Positions 1-7,150 of a DNA stretch of 8,922 bases are shown here, piece by piece. The notes beneath the pieces are model-generated. The model was given only the letters and a program-made list of their open reading frames with translations. It made no database searches and was not told the origin of the DNA. This stretch comes from Treponema sp. GTDB taxonomy: Bacteria > Spirochaetota > Spirochaetia > Treponematales > Treponemataceae. Within the stretch, counting starts at the first letter, position 1. Every line of letters starts with the position of its first letter. The stretch lies in assembly GCA_017614655.1 (NCBI GenBank), contig JAGABO010000048.1, positions 1 through 8,922 of the forward strand, written 5' to 3'. Made by a program: the position numbers and the translations under genes.

Positions 1-1305
1 GCTTCCTGCTGCGAAGAGGCAGATGCCGTAATCATAAATACCTGTTCCGTCCGTGCTACCGCAGAGACGCGTATTTTTGGCCGTCTTGGTTTTTATGCCG
101 GACTTAAGAAAGTAAGGCTCGGCGAAAAGGATGCAAAATCAAGAAGTGACGAAATGAAGAAGGCTGCCGAGTTTGTTCAGAAAAACGGAATCCGTCCGCT
201 TACGCTCATTGTCATGGGCTGCATGGCAGAACGCCTCTTAAATTCTCTTAAAAAAGATTTTCCCGTTGTTGATTATGTTGTCGGAACTTACGCTAAAAAT
301 AAATTCGGTGACATAATTACGGCTGTAGAAGAAGGACAGAAACCTGTTCAGATTGATGAAGAGCCTGTCTATGTCTTTGCAGAAACATCTTACGAAGAGG
401 GTGCGTTTTCTACATTCGTTCCAATCATGCACGGCTGCAACAATTTCTGCTCGTACTGCATCGTGCCTTATGTGCGCGGCCGTGAAGTAAGCCGTCCTGT
501 AAATGAAATTCTTCATGAGCTTGATGTGCTTTCTTCGCGCGGTGTAAAGGAAATTACTCTTTTAGGACAGAACGTAAACTCTTATGCGGGAACAGGACTT
601 TCTTCAGAAAAAGTATCGTTTCCGGAGCTTTTAAAAATCATAACGGCACATCTTGAAAAAACAGATTCTTCAATTAAATGGATACGCTTTGAATCCAGTA
701 ACCCTAAGGATTTCTCTGATGAACTTATAGATGTAATTGCAGAAAATCCGTATATCTGCAAGGGACTTCATGTTGCAGTTCAGCATGGCTCGACTGAGAT
801 TTTAAAACGCATGAACCGTAAGTACAGCCGCGAAGTGTATCTTGAACTTGTTAAAAAAATAAAGGCGCGTATTTCCGAAGCGGCGCTCAGCACGGATATA
901 ATGATAGGCTTTCCCGGAGAAACGGATGAGCAGTTTAACGAAGTGCTTACGCTTATGGAAGAAGTGCGCTATTCATCTGCATTTATGTACTACTACAACC
1001 CGCGCGAAGGAACTCCTGCCGCCGTAATGGATAATCAGGTTCCGCTTGAAGTTAAAAAAGCGCGGCTTCAGAAAGTTATTGATCTTCAGCTTAAAATTCA
1101 GGAAAGCGTGCTTAAGGAAAGAATCGGAAAAACTGTAACGGTTCTTGCCGATATCATAAGCCGCGATAACAAGTCAGAACTTCTCGGTAAGACTGAACGC
1201 AACGAACGGGTGGCTTTTGCGGGTAAACCTTCACTCATCGGCAGTTTTGTCAAAGTTCATATTGATTCATTGAACGGAAACACATTCCGTGGTACACTTG
1301 TCTAG
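1..1305 (+). CDS. miaB: MiaB, tRNA-2-methylthio-N6-dimethylallyladenosine synthase (5'-truncated by window edge)
   Basis: Radical-SAM methylthiotransferase that adds a methylthio group to i6A37 in tRNAs reading UNN codons, in the cytoplasm. The frame is open from base 1, so the start lies upstream; 434 codons are visible. Numbering from base 1: the N-terminal MTTase domain shows NTCSVR (Cys15) and MGCMAER (Cys74), two of the three ligands of the auxiliary cluster, the third lying off the window. The radical-SAM motif is CNNFCSYC (Cys146, Cys150, Cys153). Further family hallmarks are GREVSRP, LLGQNVNSY, SSNPKDFSDELI, HVAVQHGS and DIMIGFPGET. The last 60 or so residues form a TRAM RNA-binding domain ending in FRGTLV. 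NTCSVR and LLGQNVNSY favour MiaB over RimO or MtaB. An ATG at 154 opens the longest complete ORF but is internal, because homology continues upstream of it. The stop lies 12 nt before the next gene, so it is probably the first visible gene of an operon. Confidence 0.95.
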   Translation, partial: ASCCEEADAVIINTCSVRATAETRIFGRLGFYAGLKKVRLGEKDAKSRSDEMKKAAEFVQKNGIRPLTLIVMGCMAERLLNSLKKDFPVVDYVVGTYAKNKFGDIITAVEEGQKPVQIDEEPVYVFAETSYEEGAFSTFVPIMHGCNNFCSYCIVPYVRGREVSRPVNEILHELDVLSSRGVKEITLLGQNVNSYAGTGLSSEKVSFPELLKIITAHLEKTDSSIKWIRFESSNPKDFSDELIDVIAENPYICKGLHVAVQHGSTEILKRMNRKYSREVYLELVKKIKARISEAALSTDIMIGFPGETDEQFNEVLTLMEEVRYSSAFMYYYNPREGTPAAVMDNQVPLEVKKARLQKVIDLQLKIQESVLKERIGKTVTVLADIISRDNKSELLGKTERNERVAFAGKPSLIGSFVKVHIDSLNGNTFRGTLV

Positions 1306-1317
1306 AGGGTTTTATTT

Positions 1318-1611
1318 ATGATTAAACTGGCAGGGGCTGTAATCCTTATAATTCTTACTGCGATTCTCACGGGCTTTAATTTAGATAACAGGACAAGCAT
1401 CTGGTTTTTTCACACATTTGAAGACGTTCCTGTTTTCTTTGCACTGCTTGCAGCTTTTGTTGCGGGGATAATTACTGTTCTTCCGTTTGTGTTTAAATCA
1501 TCTGTTTTCGGAAGAAGAGATTTGTCCGGCAGAAAAAAATCCGGAAGTTCAAAACATACGAATCCTGTTGATTATGACAGTGATGACGGGAAGGAAAATC
1601 AGGATATATGA
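1318..1611 (+). CDS. Small two-helix membrane protein, LapA/DUF1049-like
   Basis: A 97-residue inner-membrane protein. Hydrophobic helices lie at about residues 3-20 and 38-58, separated by a short polar loop (NLDNRTSIWFFHTFEDVP). The layout, an early Asn-rich turn and then VPVFFALLAAFVAGI, matches LapA-domain (DUF1049) proteins, whose E. coli member acts in lipopolysaccharide assembly. Treponemes mostly lack classical LPS, so that function should not be carried over. The tail from residue 61 is hydrophilic, with basic (GRRDLSGRKK) then acidic stretches, and is probably cytoplasmic. The start is ATG 1318, with SD AGAGGG at 1304-1309 overlapping the miaB stop. The end overlaps the next start by 4 nt (ATGA). 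I recognise the fold and family, not a specific function. Confidence 0.75.
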   Translation: MIKLAGAVILIILTAILTGFNLDNRTSIWFFHTFEDVPVFFALLAAFVAGIITVLPFVFKSSVFGRRDLSGRKKSGSSKHTNPVDYDSDDGKENQDI

Positions 1612-2624
1612 AAAAACTTTTACCCCTTGTTTTTTTTTCGGCAGTCTGTTTTCTCAATGCACAGAATCAGCAGAAGTTTACGGCTTATGAGCTCAGAACG
1701 GAAAGCTTAAAAAAAGACAATGCATCAGATTCAATTCTTTATTTAAAATCAAATATCGAAAATACAGCAACTCTTTCTGATAAAAGATCAGCCCTTCATT
1801 TTCTGGGACGGCTTCAGGAAATGAGTTCACTTTATTCTGACGCATCATACTCTTATGCACAGGCAGCAGGAATTACCGCAGGAGACGCAAAGGATATGCC
1901 TAAGGTTTCTTCTGAACAGCTTGTTCTTGATGCAGTGCGTACAAGTTTAAATGCAGGCGAAACTGCAAATGCAAGATCGTACCTTAACAGTGCCGTGCGC
2001 TCTTCAAAAGATGCAGGAATTCTTGCTTACGTAAATCTTTATACCGTGTGGTGTTCCCTCTGTGAAGCCGAGACCGTAGAAGAGACAACAGATTCAATTG
2101 AACTTTTAAAAGCCTACGCTTCAATGAAGACGATGCAGCCTGTTAAACCGCAGGTGCTTCTTACGCTGTGGTATCTTACTTCCGAAAAAGCTTACTCTGA
2201 TATTTTAAAAGCGGAGTTCCCGAAGAGCCCGGAAACTGCAATTGTAAATGGAACCGTTCAGATTGCATGTGTGCCTTTTTATTTTTTTGTTCCGCGTAAG
2301 TCTGGCTCCGGTTCAGAAGAAGTTGTGCCTGTTACGGAAGTAAAAACAGAAGTAAAGACGGAAGTTGTGAAGGAAGAAAAATCAGAAAAAACTGCTTCTA
2401 AAAAAACAAAGACCGTTAAGCGTCAGGTGGGATTTTTTAAGGCGGAAGAAAATGCACGGCGACTTGTTCAGGAGTTAAAAGGCAAGGGCTTTGATGCTTT
2501 TTATTTTGAAGAAAAACGTTCGGGAGGAACTGTTTATTATATAGTTGCCGTCAATGATAACGAGGACGGAACAACGGGGCTTTCACTTATGGATGCCGGC
2601 TACGAAAGTTATGTATTGGAGTAG
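1608..2624 (+). CDS. Exported helical-repeat protein with C-terminal SPOR domain
   Basis: A 338-residue protein. Residues 1-18 form a signal peptide (MKK, then LLPLVFFSAVCFL, then NA before Gln19) typical of signal peptidase I. Cys14 lies in SAVC, a poor lipobox, so a lipoprotein is less likely. Residues 25-225 are mainly helical, with alternating short Ala/Leu-rich helices that resemble a degenerate TPR-type solenoid. Residues 231-269 form a charged Lys/Glu linker with TEVK repeats. Residues 270-338 fit a SPOR domain: RQVGFFKAEENARRLVQEL, KGKGFDAFYF, then TVYYIVAV. SPOR domains bind denuded peptidoglycan glycans, often at division sites, so a periplasmic envelope or septal role is inferred. 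The ATG overlaps the preceding stop (ATGA), and AGGA at 1601-1604 is very close to it, so translation is probably coupled to the LapA-like gene. The next gene begins 3 nt after the stop. Confidence 0.8.
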   Translation: MKKLLPLVFFSAVCFLNAQNQQKFTAYELRTESLKKDNASDSILYLKSNIENTATLSDKRSALHFLGRLQEMSSLYSDASYSYAQAAGITAGDAKDMPKVSSEQLVLDAVRTSLNAGETANARSYLNSAVRSSKDAGILAYVNLYTVWCSLCEAETVEETTDSIELLKAYASMKTMQPVKPQVLLTLWYLTSEKAYSDILKAEFPKSPETAIVNGTVQIACVPFYFFVPRKSGSGSEEVVPVTEVKTEVKTEVVKEEKSEKTASKKTKTVKRQVGFFKAEENARRLVQELKGKGFDAFYFEEKRSGGTVYYIVAVNDNEDGTTGLSLMDAGYESYVLE

Positions 2625-2627
2625 AGC

Positions 2628-4475
2628 ATGAAAAAATTAAAGGTTCGCATTCCTGTTTTTCTTTCTGTGTTGGTTACAGTTATTATTCTTGTAGGTATAT
2701 TTCTGTGGTTTAAATCGAGGACAGAGCAGACAATAGAAAATACAACCAGAATTGCACTCGAAGAAAATACGAAAAGTTATGCCCTTAATTTTTATACAAA
2801 GATAAATGATCAGCTTTTGCTGCTGGAAAATTATGGCAGCACTTTCGGCGGAATCAACATGAATGATTTTTCTCAGATAAAGGCGGCTGTTATTTCTGCA
2901 GGAAGCACCGGTATTTTTGATTCAGTCGGAGTTGTCAATAAGCAGGGACGTGGTGTTGATTCTAATGGCACAGAAGTTGATTTTTCTTCCCTGAGTTTTT
3001 TTAAGAAAGCTGTTCAGGGAAAAACTGCAGCTGATGTTTCTTCTCTTCAGAAACATGGAAAAGATAAATCTATAGTGCTTGCCGTTCCGCTGACTCAAAA
3101 TGAAAATGTGGAAGGTGTTGTTTTCGGAAGTTTTTCTATTGATGAATTAAAGAAACTTGCAGAAAGTATTGAATTTATTGAAGGTTCTGCAGGAGTTCTT
3201 TTTAAGGATGACGGTTCATTTATTGTGCGGACAGAAAAGACAGAACTGATTCCGGATATTGTTTCTAATTTTTACGATTTTTTAATGTTCTGGAAAGTAA
3301 AAGAAAAAATCTCTGCAGAAAAAATAAGTTCAGATATGGCAGAAGAAAAAGTTGTTACGCTGTTTTATCAGACCGGTTACAGACAGAATATTGCAATTCT
3401 TGCTCCGATAAAAATCAGCGGCTGGTATCTGGCGTTCATCGTTCCGCAGGAAGTTATGAATTATCAGAGCAGGCATATAACGGGAAATGTTCTTGTTCTT
3501 GAAATTGCAGTAAGCCTTTCTTTCCTGCTTATACTTATTTCACTTCTCTATGTTCTTAAAAACAATGAACTTATGAGCAGGACGAACGAAAAATTCAGGA
3601 TAGTAACAAATCAGAATCAGACAATTGTTTTTGATTATGATTTTGAACGCCGCCGTCTTGAACTTACGGGAAACGTTGCAATCTTTAATGAAGACGGTGC
3701 AGAAATTTACGAAGGTGATTCGATTCAGTCTCTTCTTAAATTAATTCATCCGGAAGATTCTTCGTTTGTCCGCGAGATGAATTCAATGCGCACTGATATT
3801 CAGACTTCTGTAATCAGGGAAGTGCGGCTGCGCTGTGTAAACGGATTGTTTTACTGGTACCGGCTTAAAGGTTCTGTTGTAAGAAATGATTCAGGACTTG
3901 CAGTCCGCTTTGTAGGTAATCTTGTGAATGTTGATGAAGAGATGAATAAGGAACAGCTTCTTCAGCAGCGTGCAGAAGAAGATACGCTTACAGGTCTTCT
4001 TAATAAGGGTGCTTTCGAAAATTATGTATCCAGAATTCTTGCTACGTCCAGAAATGATGATCTCTTTGCTTTCTATATAATAGACCTGGATAGCTTTAAG
4101 AAAGTAAATGATACTATGGGGCATCTTATAGGAGATAAAGTTCTTGTTGATGCGGCAAGAAACCTGAATCTTATTTTTAGTGAAAATGATTATGTCGGAA
4201 GAATCGGCGGTGATGAGTTTGCTGCATTCCTGCGGCTTTCTGATGATGCAAAAATTGTCGGTGAAAAAATCATAGAAGCGAAGGCAAGTGCAATCTGTTC
4301 AAGGTTAAACGAAACTTATTCCGACGGCATTAACGAAGTTACGATTTCTGCGAGTGTCGGAGTTGCGGTTTATCCTCAGCACGGAATTAAGTACAGTGAG
4401 CTTTTTAAGAATGCAGACGGCGTATTGTATAAGGCAAAGAACAGCGGCAAAAACCAGTATAAAATATTCAACTAA
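2628..4475 (+). CDS. Membrane diguanylate cyclase with Cache-type sensor, PAS and GGDEF domains
   Basis: A 615-residue signalling enzyme predicted to make c-di-GMP from two GTP. A transmembrane helix at about 8-28 and another at 287-310 flank an extracytoplasmic region (30-285) that looks like a double Cache sensor (SFFKKAVQGK, IVLAVPL, VEGVVFGSFSIDEL, ISGWYLAFIVP). A cytoplasmic PAS_3-like domain follows at about 322-438 (LIHPEDSSFVREM, YWYRLKGSVV). The GGDEF domain starts at DTLTGLLNK (452-460). It has the metal-binding DLDSFKKVND (486-495), an intact GGDEF at 527-531 and SVGVAVYP. The inhibitory I-site RxxD expected just upstream reads SEND (518-521), so its arginine is missing. SD GGAG at 2618-2621 lies inside the end of the SPOR gene, 6 nt before ATG 2628. 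The sensed ligand cannot be read from the sequence. No clear terminator follows. Confidence 0.92.
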   Translation: MKKLKVRIPVFLSVLVTVIILVGIFLWFKSRTEQTIENTTRIALEENTKSYALNFYTKINDQLLLLENYGSTFGGINMNDFSQIKAAVISAGSTGIFDSVGVVNKQGRGVDSNGTEVDFSSLSFFKKAVQGKTAADVSSLQKHGKDKSIVLAVPLTQNENVEGVVFGSFSIDELKKLAESIEFIEGSAGVLFKDDGSFIVRTEKTELIPDIVSNFYDFLMFWKVKEKISAEKISSDMAEEKVVTLFYQTGYRQNIAILAPIKISGWYLAFIVPQEVMNYQSRHITGNVLVLEIAVSLSFLLILISLLYVLKNNELMSRTNEKFRIVTNQNQTIVFDYDFERRRLELTGNVAIFNEDGAEIYEGDSIQSLLKLIHPEDSSFVREMNSMRTDIQTSVIREVRLRCVNGLFYWYRLKGSVVRNDSGLAVRFVGNLVNVDEEMNKEQLLQQRAEEDTLTGLLNKGAFENYVSRILATSRNDDLFAFYIIDLDSFKKVNDTMGHLIGDKVLVDAARNLNLIFSENDYVGRIGGDEFAAFLRLSDDAKIVGEKIIEAKASAICSRLNETYSDGINEVTISASVGVAVYPQHGIKYSELFKNADGVLYKAKNSGKNQYKIFN

Positions 4476-4492
4476 AGGCCATGACAGGTTAT

Positions 4493-4510
4493 ATGTTGAT
4501 TATTTAACGG
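4493..4510 (+). promoter_or_regulatory. Possible Rex-like operator overlapping the pflB -35 box
   Basis: The sequence ATGTTGA-TTAT-TTAACGG matches the Rex-type consensus TTGTTAA-N4-TTAACAA at 10 of 14 defined positions, with 5 of 7 in each half. It covers the -35 hexamer, a position suited to repression. Rex senses the NADH/NAD+ ratio and controls fermentation genes in several phyla. No Rex gene is in the window, and an AT-rich region can match by chance. Confidence 0.25.
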
Positions 4511-4524
4511 CTCTTCGGTATTAT
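4496..4524 (+). promoter_or_regulatory. Predicted sigma70-type promoter of pflB
   Basis: The -35 TTGATT (4496-4501) and -10 TATTAT (4519-4524) are separated by exactly 17 nt. Matches to the consensus are 4/6 and 5/6. The predicted transcription start is near 4531, giving a leader of about 120 nt before pflB. It lies 20 nt after the cyclase stop, where a new unit would be expected. Confidence 0.55.
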
Positions 4525-4567
4525 TGAAGAAGCTATTTAATAATGTAACGCAATCATTTGCGAAACA

Positions 4568-4626
4568 AGTCTGTCTGACTCATCATCGTAGAATGCTGAG
4601 AGGACCGATACTGTACGCCGGTGATG
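4568..4626 (+). other. Potentially structured pflB leader (two adjacent stems)
   Basis: AGTC (4568-4571) can pair with GACT (4577-4580) around a 5-nt loop. Directly after it, CATCATCG (4581-4588) can pair with CGGTGATG (4619-4626), 8 bp including one G-U, across a 30-nt loop. Both lie between the predicted transcription start and the SD at 4642. No T-run follows, so this is not a terminator. It resembles no riboswitch class I know. Confidence 0.3.
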
Positions 4627-4641
4627 CGGAGAAATACTTTT

Positions 4642-4647
4642 AAGAGG
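4642..4647 (+). promoter_or_regulatory. Ribosome binding site that fixes the pflB start
   Basis: AAGAGG lies 6 nt before ATG 4654. In-frame GTG 4621 and ATG 4624 would extend the protein by 11 or 10 residues, but neither has an SD, and E. coli PflB homology begins just inside the 4654 start. Confidence 0.75.
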
Positions 4648-4653
4648 TTTAAT

Positions 4654-7014
4654 ATGATCCAGAAAGAAGAATGGAATGGCTTTGCAGGCCGCCTTTGGAA
4701 GGAAGAAGTTAACGTTCGTGACTTCATTCAGAATAACTACACACCTTACGACGGGGACGAAAAATTCCTTGCAGGACCTACTGAAGCAACAAAGAAGCTT
4801 TTTGACAAGCTCCAGGAACTTCAGAAGGCAGAACACAACAAAAAGAGTATCGGTCTGGACGGAAAGGAACGCTCAGGTGTTCTTGACCTCGACACAGACA
4901 TCGTAACCGGAATCACGGCCCACAAGCCTGGTTATATTGATGAAAAACTCAAGGACCTTGAGCAGGTTGTAGGTCTTCAGACAGACAAGCCTCTTAAGAG
5001 GGCTTTCATGCCGTTCGGTGGAATCCGCATGGCAGAACAGAGCTGTGAAATGTACGGATACAAGCCGAATCCTGAACTTCACAAAATCTTTACTGAATAC
5101 CACAAGACTCACTCAGATGCAGTATTCCAGGTATACACACCGGAAATCCGCAAGGCACGCTCAAGCCACATCCTTACAGGTTTGCCTGATACTTACGGAC
5201 GCGGACGCATCGTAGGTGACTACCGCCGTGTTGCACTTTACGGTATCGACTTCCTTATCCAGCAGAAACAGAATGACTATGCAAACATCGGTGACGGAAC
5301 AATGACGGACAACGTTATCCGCCTCCGCGAAGAAGTTGCAGAACAGATCAAGGCCCTTAACCAGATGAAGGAAATGGCTGCTTCTTACGGCTTCGATATT
5401 TCTAAGCCGGCAAAAAATGCTAAGGAAGCAGTTCAGTGGCTCTACTTCGGATACCTTGCAGCTATTAAGACACAGAACGGTGCTGCAATGTCAATCGGAC
5501 GTGTTTCTACATTCCTTGACATTTACATCGAACGTGACCTTAAGGCAGGAACAATTACAGAGGCACAGGCACAGGAACTCATCGACCACTTCGTTATGAA
5601 GGCACGCATGGTTCGCTTTGCACGTATTGAAAGCTACAACCAGCTCTTCTCCGGAGACCCGATCTGGGCAACTCTCGAAGTCGGTGGTCTTGGACAGGAC
5701 GGACGTTCAATGGTAACAAAGAACTGCTTCCGCTTCCTCCATACTCTCGAAAACATGGGACCTTCACCGGAACCGAACATGACAATCCTCTACTCAAAGA
5801 GACTTCCGGAAAGCTTCCGCCGCTACTGTGCACACATCTCAATCGAAACATCTTCAGTTCAGTACGAAAATGATGACGTAATGCGCCCTGTTTGGGGTGA
5901 TGACTACTCAATCTGCTGCTGCGTTTCTGCAACACAGACCGGTAAAGAAATGCAGTTCTTCGGTGCACGCGCTAACCTTGCAAAGGCTCTTCTTTACGCC
6001 ATCAACGGCGGCCGTGACGAAGCAGACGGACTTACTCCTGGCGTACAGGTTGCTCCTGCATACCAGCCAATCACTTCTGAATACCTTGACTACAAGGAAG
6101 TTGTTCAGAAGTACGACGTAATGCTTGAATGGCTTGCTGACCTCTATGTAAACACATTGAACGCAATCCACTACATGCACGACAAATATTACTACGAAGC
6201 AGCAGAACTTGCCCTTATCGATACAGACGTTCGCCGCACATTCGCAACAGGTATTGCAGGATTCAGCCACGTTGTTGATTCACTTTCTGCAATCAAGTAT
6301 GCAAAGGTTAAGGTTGTACGCGAAGATGTAGAAGTTAAGAACAAGAAGACCGGCGAAGTTGTAGAAGTTGTTAAGGGTCTTGCAAAAGACTTTATCGTAG
6401 AAGGTGACTTCCCTCGCTACGGTCAGGATGACGACCGCGCTGATGATATTGCTGTATGGCTCCTTAAGACCTTCATGGCAAAAATCAAGAAGCACCACAC
6501 ATACCGCGATGCTGAACCTACAACATCAATCCTTACGATTACTTCAAACGTTGTATACGGAAAGGCAACTGGTGCACTTCCTAACGGACGCAAGGCACAC
6601 GAGCCGTTCAGCCCTGGAGCTAACCCTTCTTACGGTGCAGAAACAAAGGGTCTCGTAAAGTCCCTCAACTCTGTAGCTAAGATTCCGTATCACTACGCTC
6701 TTGACGGTATTTCTAACACACAGACAATCAACCCGAGCGCTCTCGGACACAACAAGGACGAGCAGATTGCAAACCTTGTTAACGTTCTTGACGGATACTT
6801 TGACATGGGACCGGAAAGCGGCCACACTGGTGCACACCACCTTAACGTTAACGTATTCGGCGTTGAAAAGCTCAAGGACTGCCAGGCTCACCCGGAGAAG
6901 CCGGAATATGCAAACTTCACGGTTCGCGTTTCTGGTTATGCAGTTCGCTTCATCAACCTTACAAAAGAACAGCAGGATGACGTTATCGCACGTACCTGCC
7001 ATGCAAGCCTGTAA
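4654..7014 (+). CDS. pflB: Pyruvate formate-lyase (formate C-acetyltransferase)
   Basis: Cytoplasmic glycyl-radical enzyme converting pyruvate and CoA to acetyl-CoA and formate, a main step in anaerobic sugar fermentation. It has 786 residues from ATG 4654, against about 760 in E. coli, and aligns throughout: [17 protein letters not shown] (23-39), [57 protein letters not shown]. The catalytic pair is Cys422-Cys423, with a third adjacent cysteine at 421 where E. coli has Ala. The radical glycine is Gly761 in RVSGYAVRF, 25 residues from the C-terminus as expected. About 12 extra residues rich in Lys, Glu and Val occur near 562-574. Codon choice differs strongly from neighbours (roughly 24 TTC to 6 TTT by hand count, with TAC, AAC and CGC also favoured), as in highly expressed genes. 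It has its own promoter and terminator. The activating enzyme needed to form the radical is not encoded in the window. Confidence 0.98.
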   Translation: MIQKEEWNGFAGRLWKEEVNVRDFIQNNYTPYDGDEKFLAGPTEATKKLFDKLQELQKAEHNKKSIGLDGKERSGVLDLDTDIVTGITAHKPGYIDEKLKDLEQVVGLQTDKPLKRAFMPFGGIRMAEQSCEMYGYKPNPELHKIFTEYHKTHSDAVFQVYTPEIRKARSSHILTGLPDTYGRGRIVGDYRRVALYGIDFLIQQKQNDYANIGDGTMTDNVIRLREEVAEQIKALNQMKEMAASYGFDISKPAKNAKEAVQWLYFGYLAAIKTQNGAAMSIGRVSTFLDIYIERDLKAGTITEAQAQELIDHFVMKARMVRFARIESYNQLFSGDPIWATLEVGGLGQDGRSMVTKNCFRFLHTLENMGPSPEPNMTILYSKRLPESFRRYCAHISIETSSVQYENDDVMRPVWGDDYSICCCVSATQTGKEMQFFGARANLAKALLYAINGGRDEADGLTPGVQVAPAYQPITSEYLDYKEVVQKYDVMLEWLADLYVNTLNAIHYMHDKYYYEAAELALIDTDVRRTFATGIAGFSHVVDSLSAIKYAKVKVVREDVEVKNKKTGEVVEVVKGLAKDFIVEGDFPRYGQDDDRADDIAVWLLKTFMAKIKKHHTYRDAEPTTSILTITSNVVYGKATGALPNGRKAHEPFSPGANPSYGAETKGLVKSLNSVAKIPYHYALDGISNTQTINPSALGHNKDEQIANLVNVLDGYFDMGPESGHTGAHHLNVNVFGVEKLKDCQAHPEKPEYANFTVRVSGYAVRFINLTKEQQDDVIARTCHASL

Positions 7015-7027
7015 GATGAACAAATGC

Positions 7028-7070
7028 GGTGGTTGAGCCTGTCGTGCGAAGCCGCGGAACGCTAACCACC
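7028..7070 (+). repeat. Long hairpin in the pflB 3' UTR
   Basis: GGTGGTT (7028-7034) pairs with AACCACC (7064-7070). After a bulged G at 7035, AGC (7036-7038) pairs with GCT (7061-7063), giving 10 bp in all around a GC-rich apical region (7039-7060). Only TTTG follows, so termination here would be weak. It may stabilise the 3' end of the mRNA or be a dispersed palindromic element. Confidence 0.6.
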
Positions 7071-7082
7071 TTTGTAACAGGA

Positions 7083-7114
7083 CGCCCTTCGTGTAATGCG
7101 GAGGGCGCTTTTTT
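7083..7114 (+). terminator. Intrinsic terminator of pflB
   Basis: CGCCCTTC (7083-7090) pairs with GGAGGGCG (7100-7107), 8 bp with one G-U, around a 9-nt loop. C7108 and then six T (7109-7114) follow. This is a strong Rho-independent terminator that separates pflB from the DUF805 gene. Confidence 0.9.
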
Positions 7115-7150
7115 CTATAGTAAGTAAAGACTAATATATGGAGCGTAAAA

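Noticed and set aside
154..156. ATG 154 as the miaB start
   Set aside because: The frame is open to base 1 and the upstream residues contain the conserved NTCSVR motif, so the real start is outside the window.
4496..4510. FNR-type site (TTGAT-N4-ATCAA) before pflB
   Set aside because: Only the left half TTGAT matches; the right half reads TAACG.
4510..4533. Possible terminator hairpin after the cyclase gene (GCTCTTC with GAAG-A-AGC)
   Set aside because: The stem has a bulge, no T-run follows, and it overlaps the predicted pflB -10 box. Termination of the upstream operon remains unexplained.
4621..4653. Upstream in-frame GTG/ATG starts for pflB
   Set aside because: No SD precedes them, the added residues have no counterpart in PFL proteins, and ATG 4654 has a well-placed AAGAGG.
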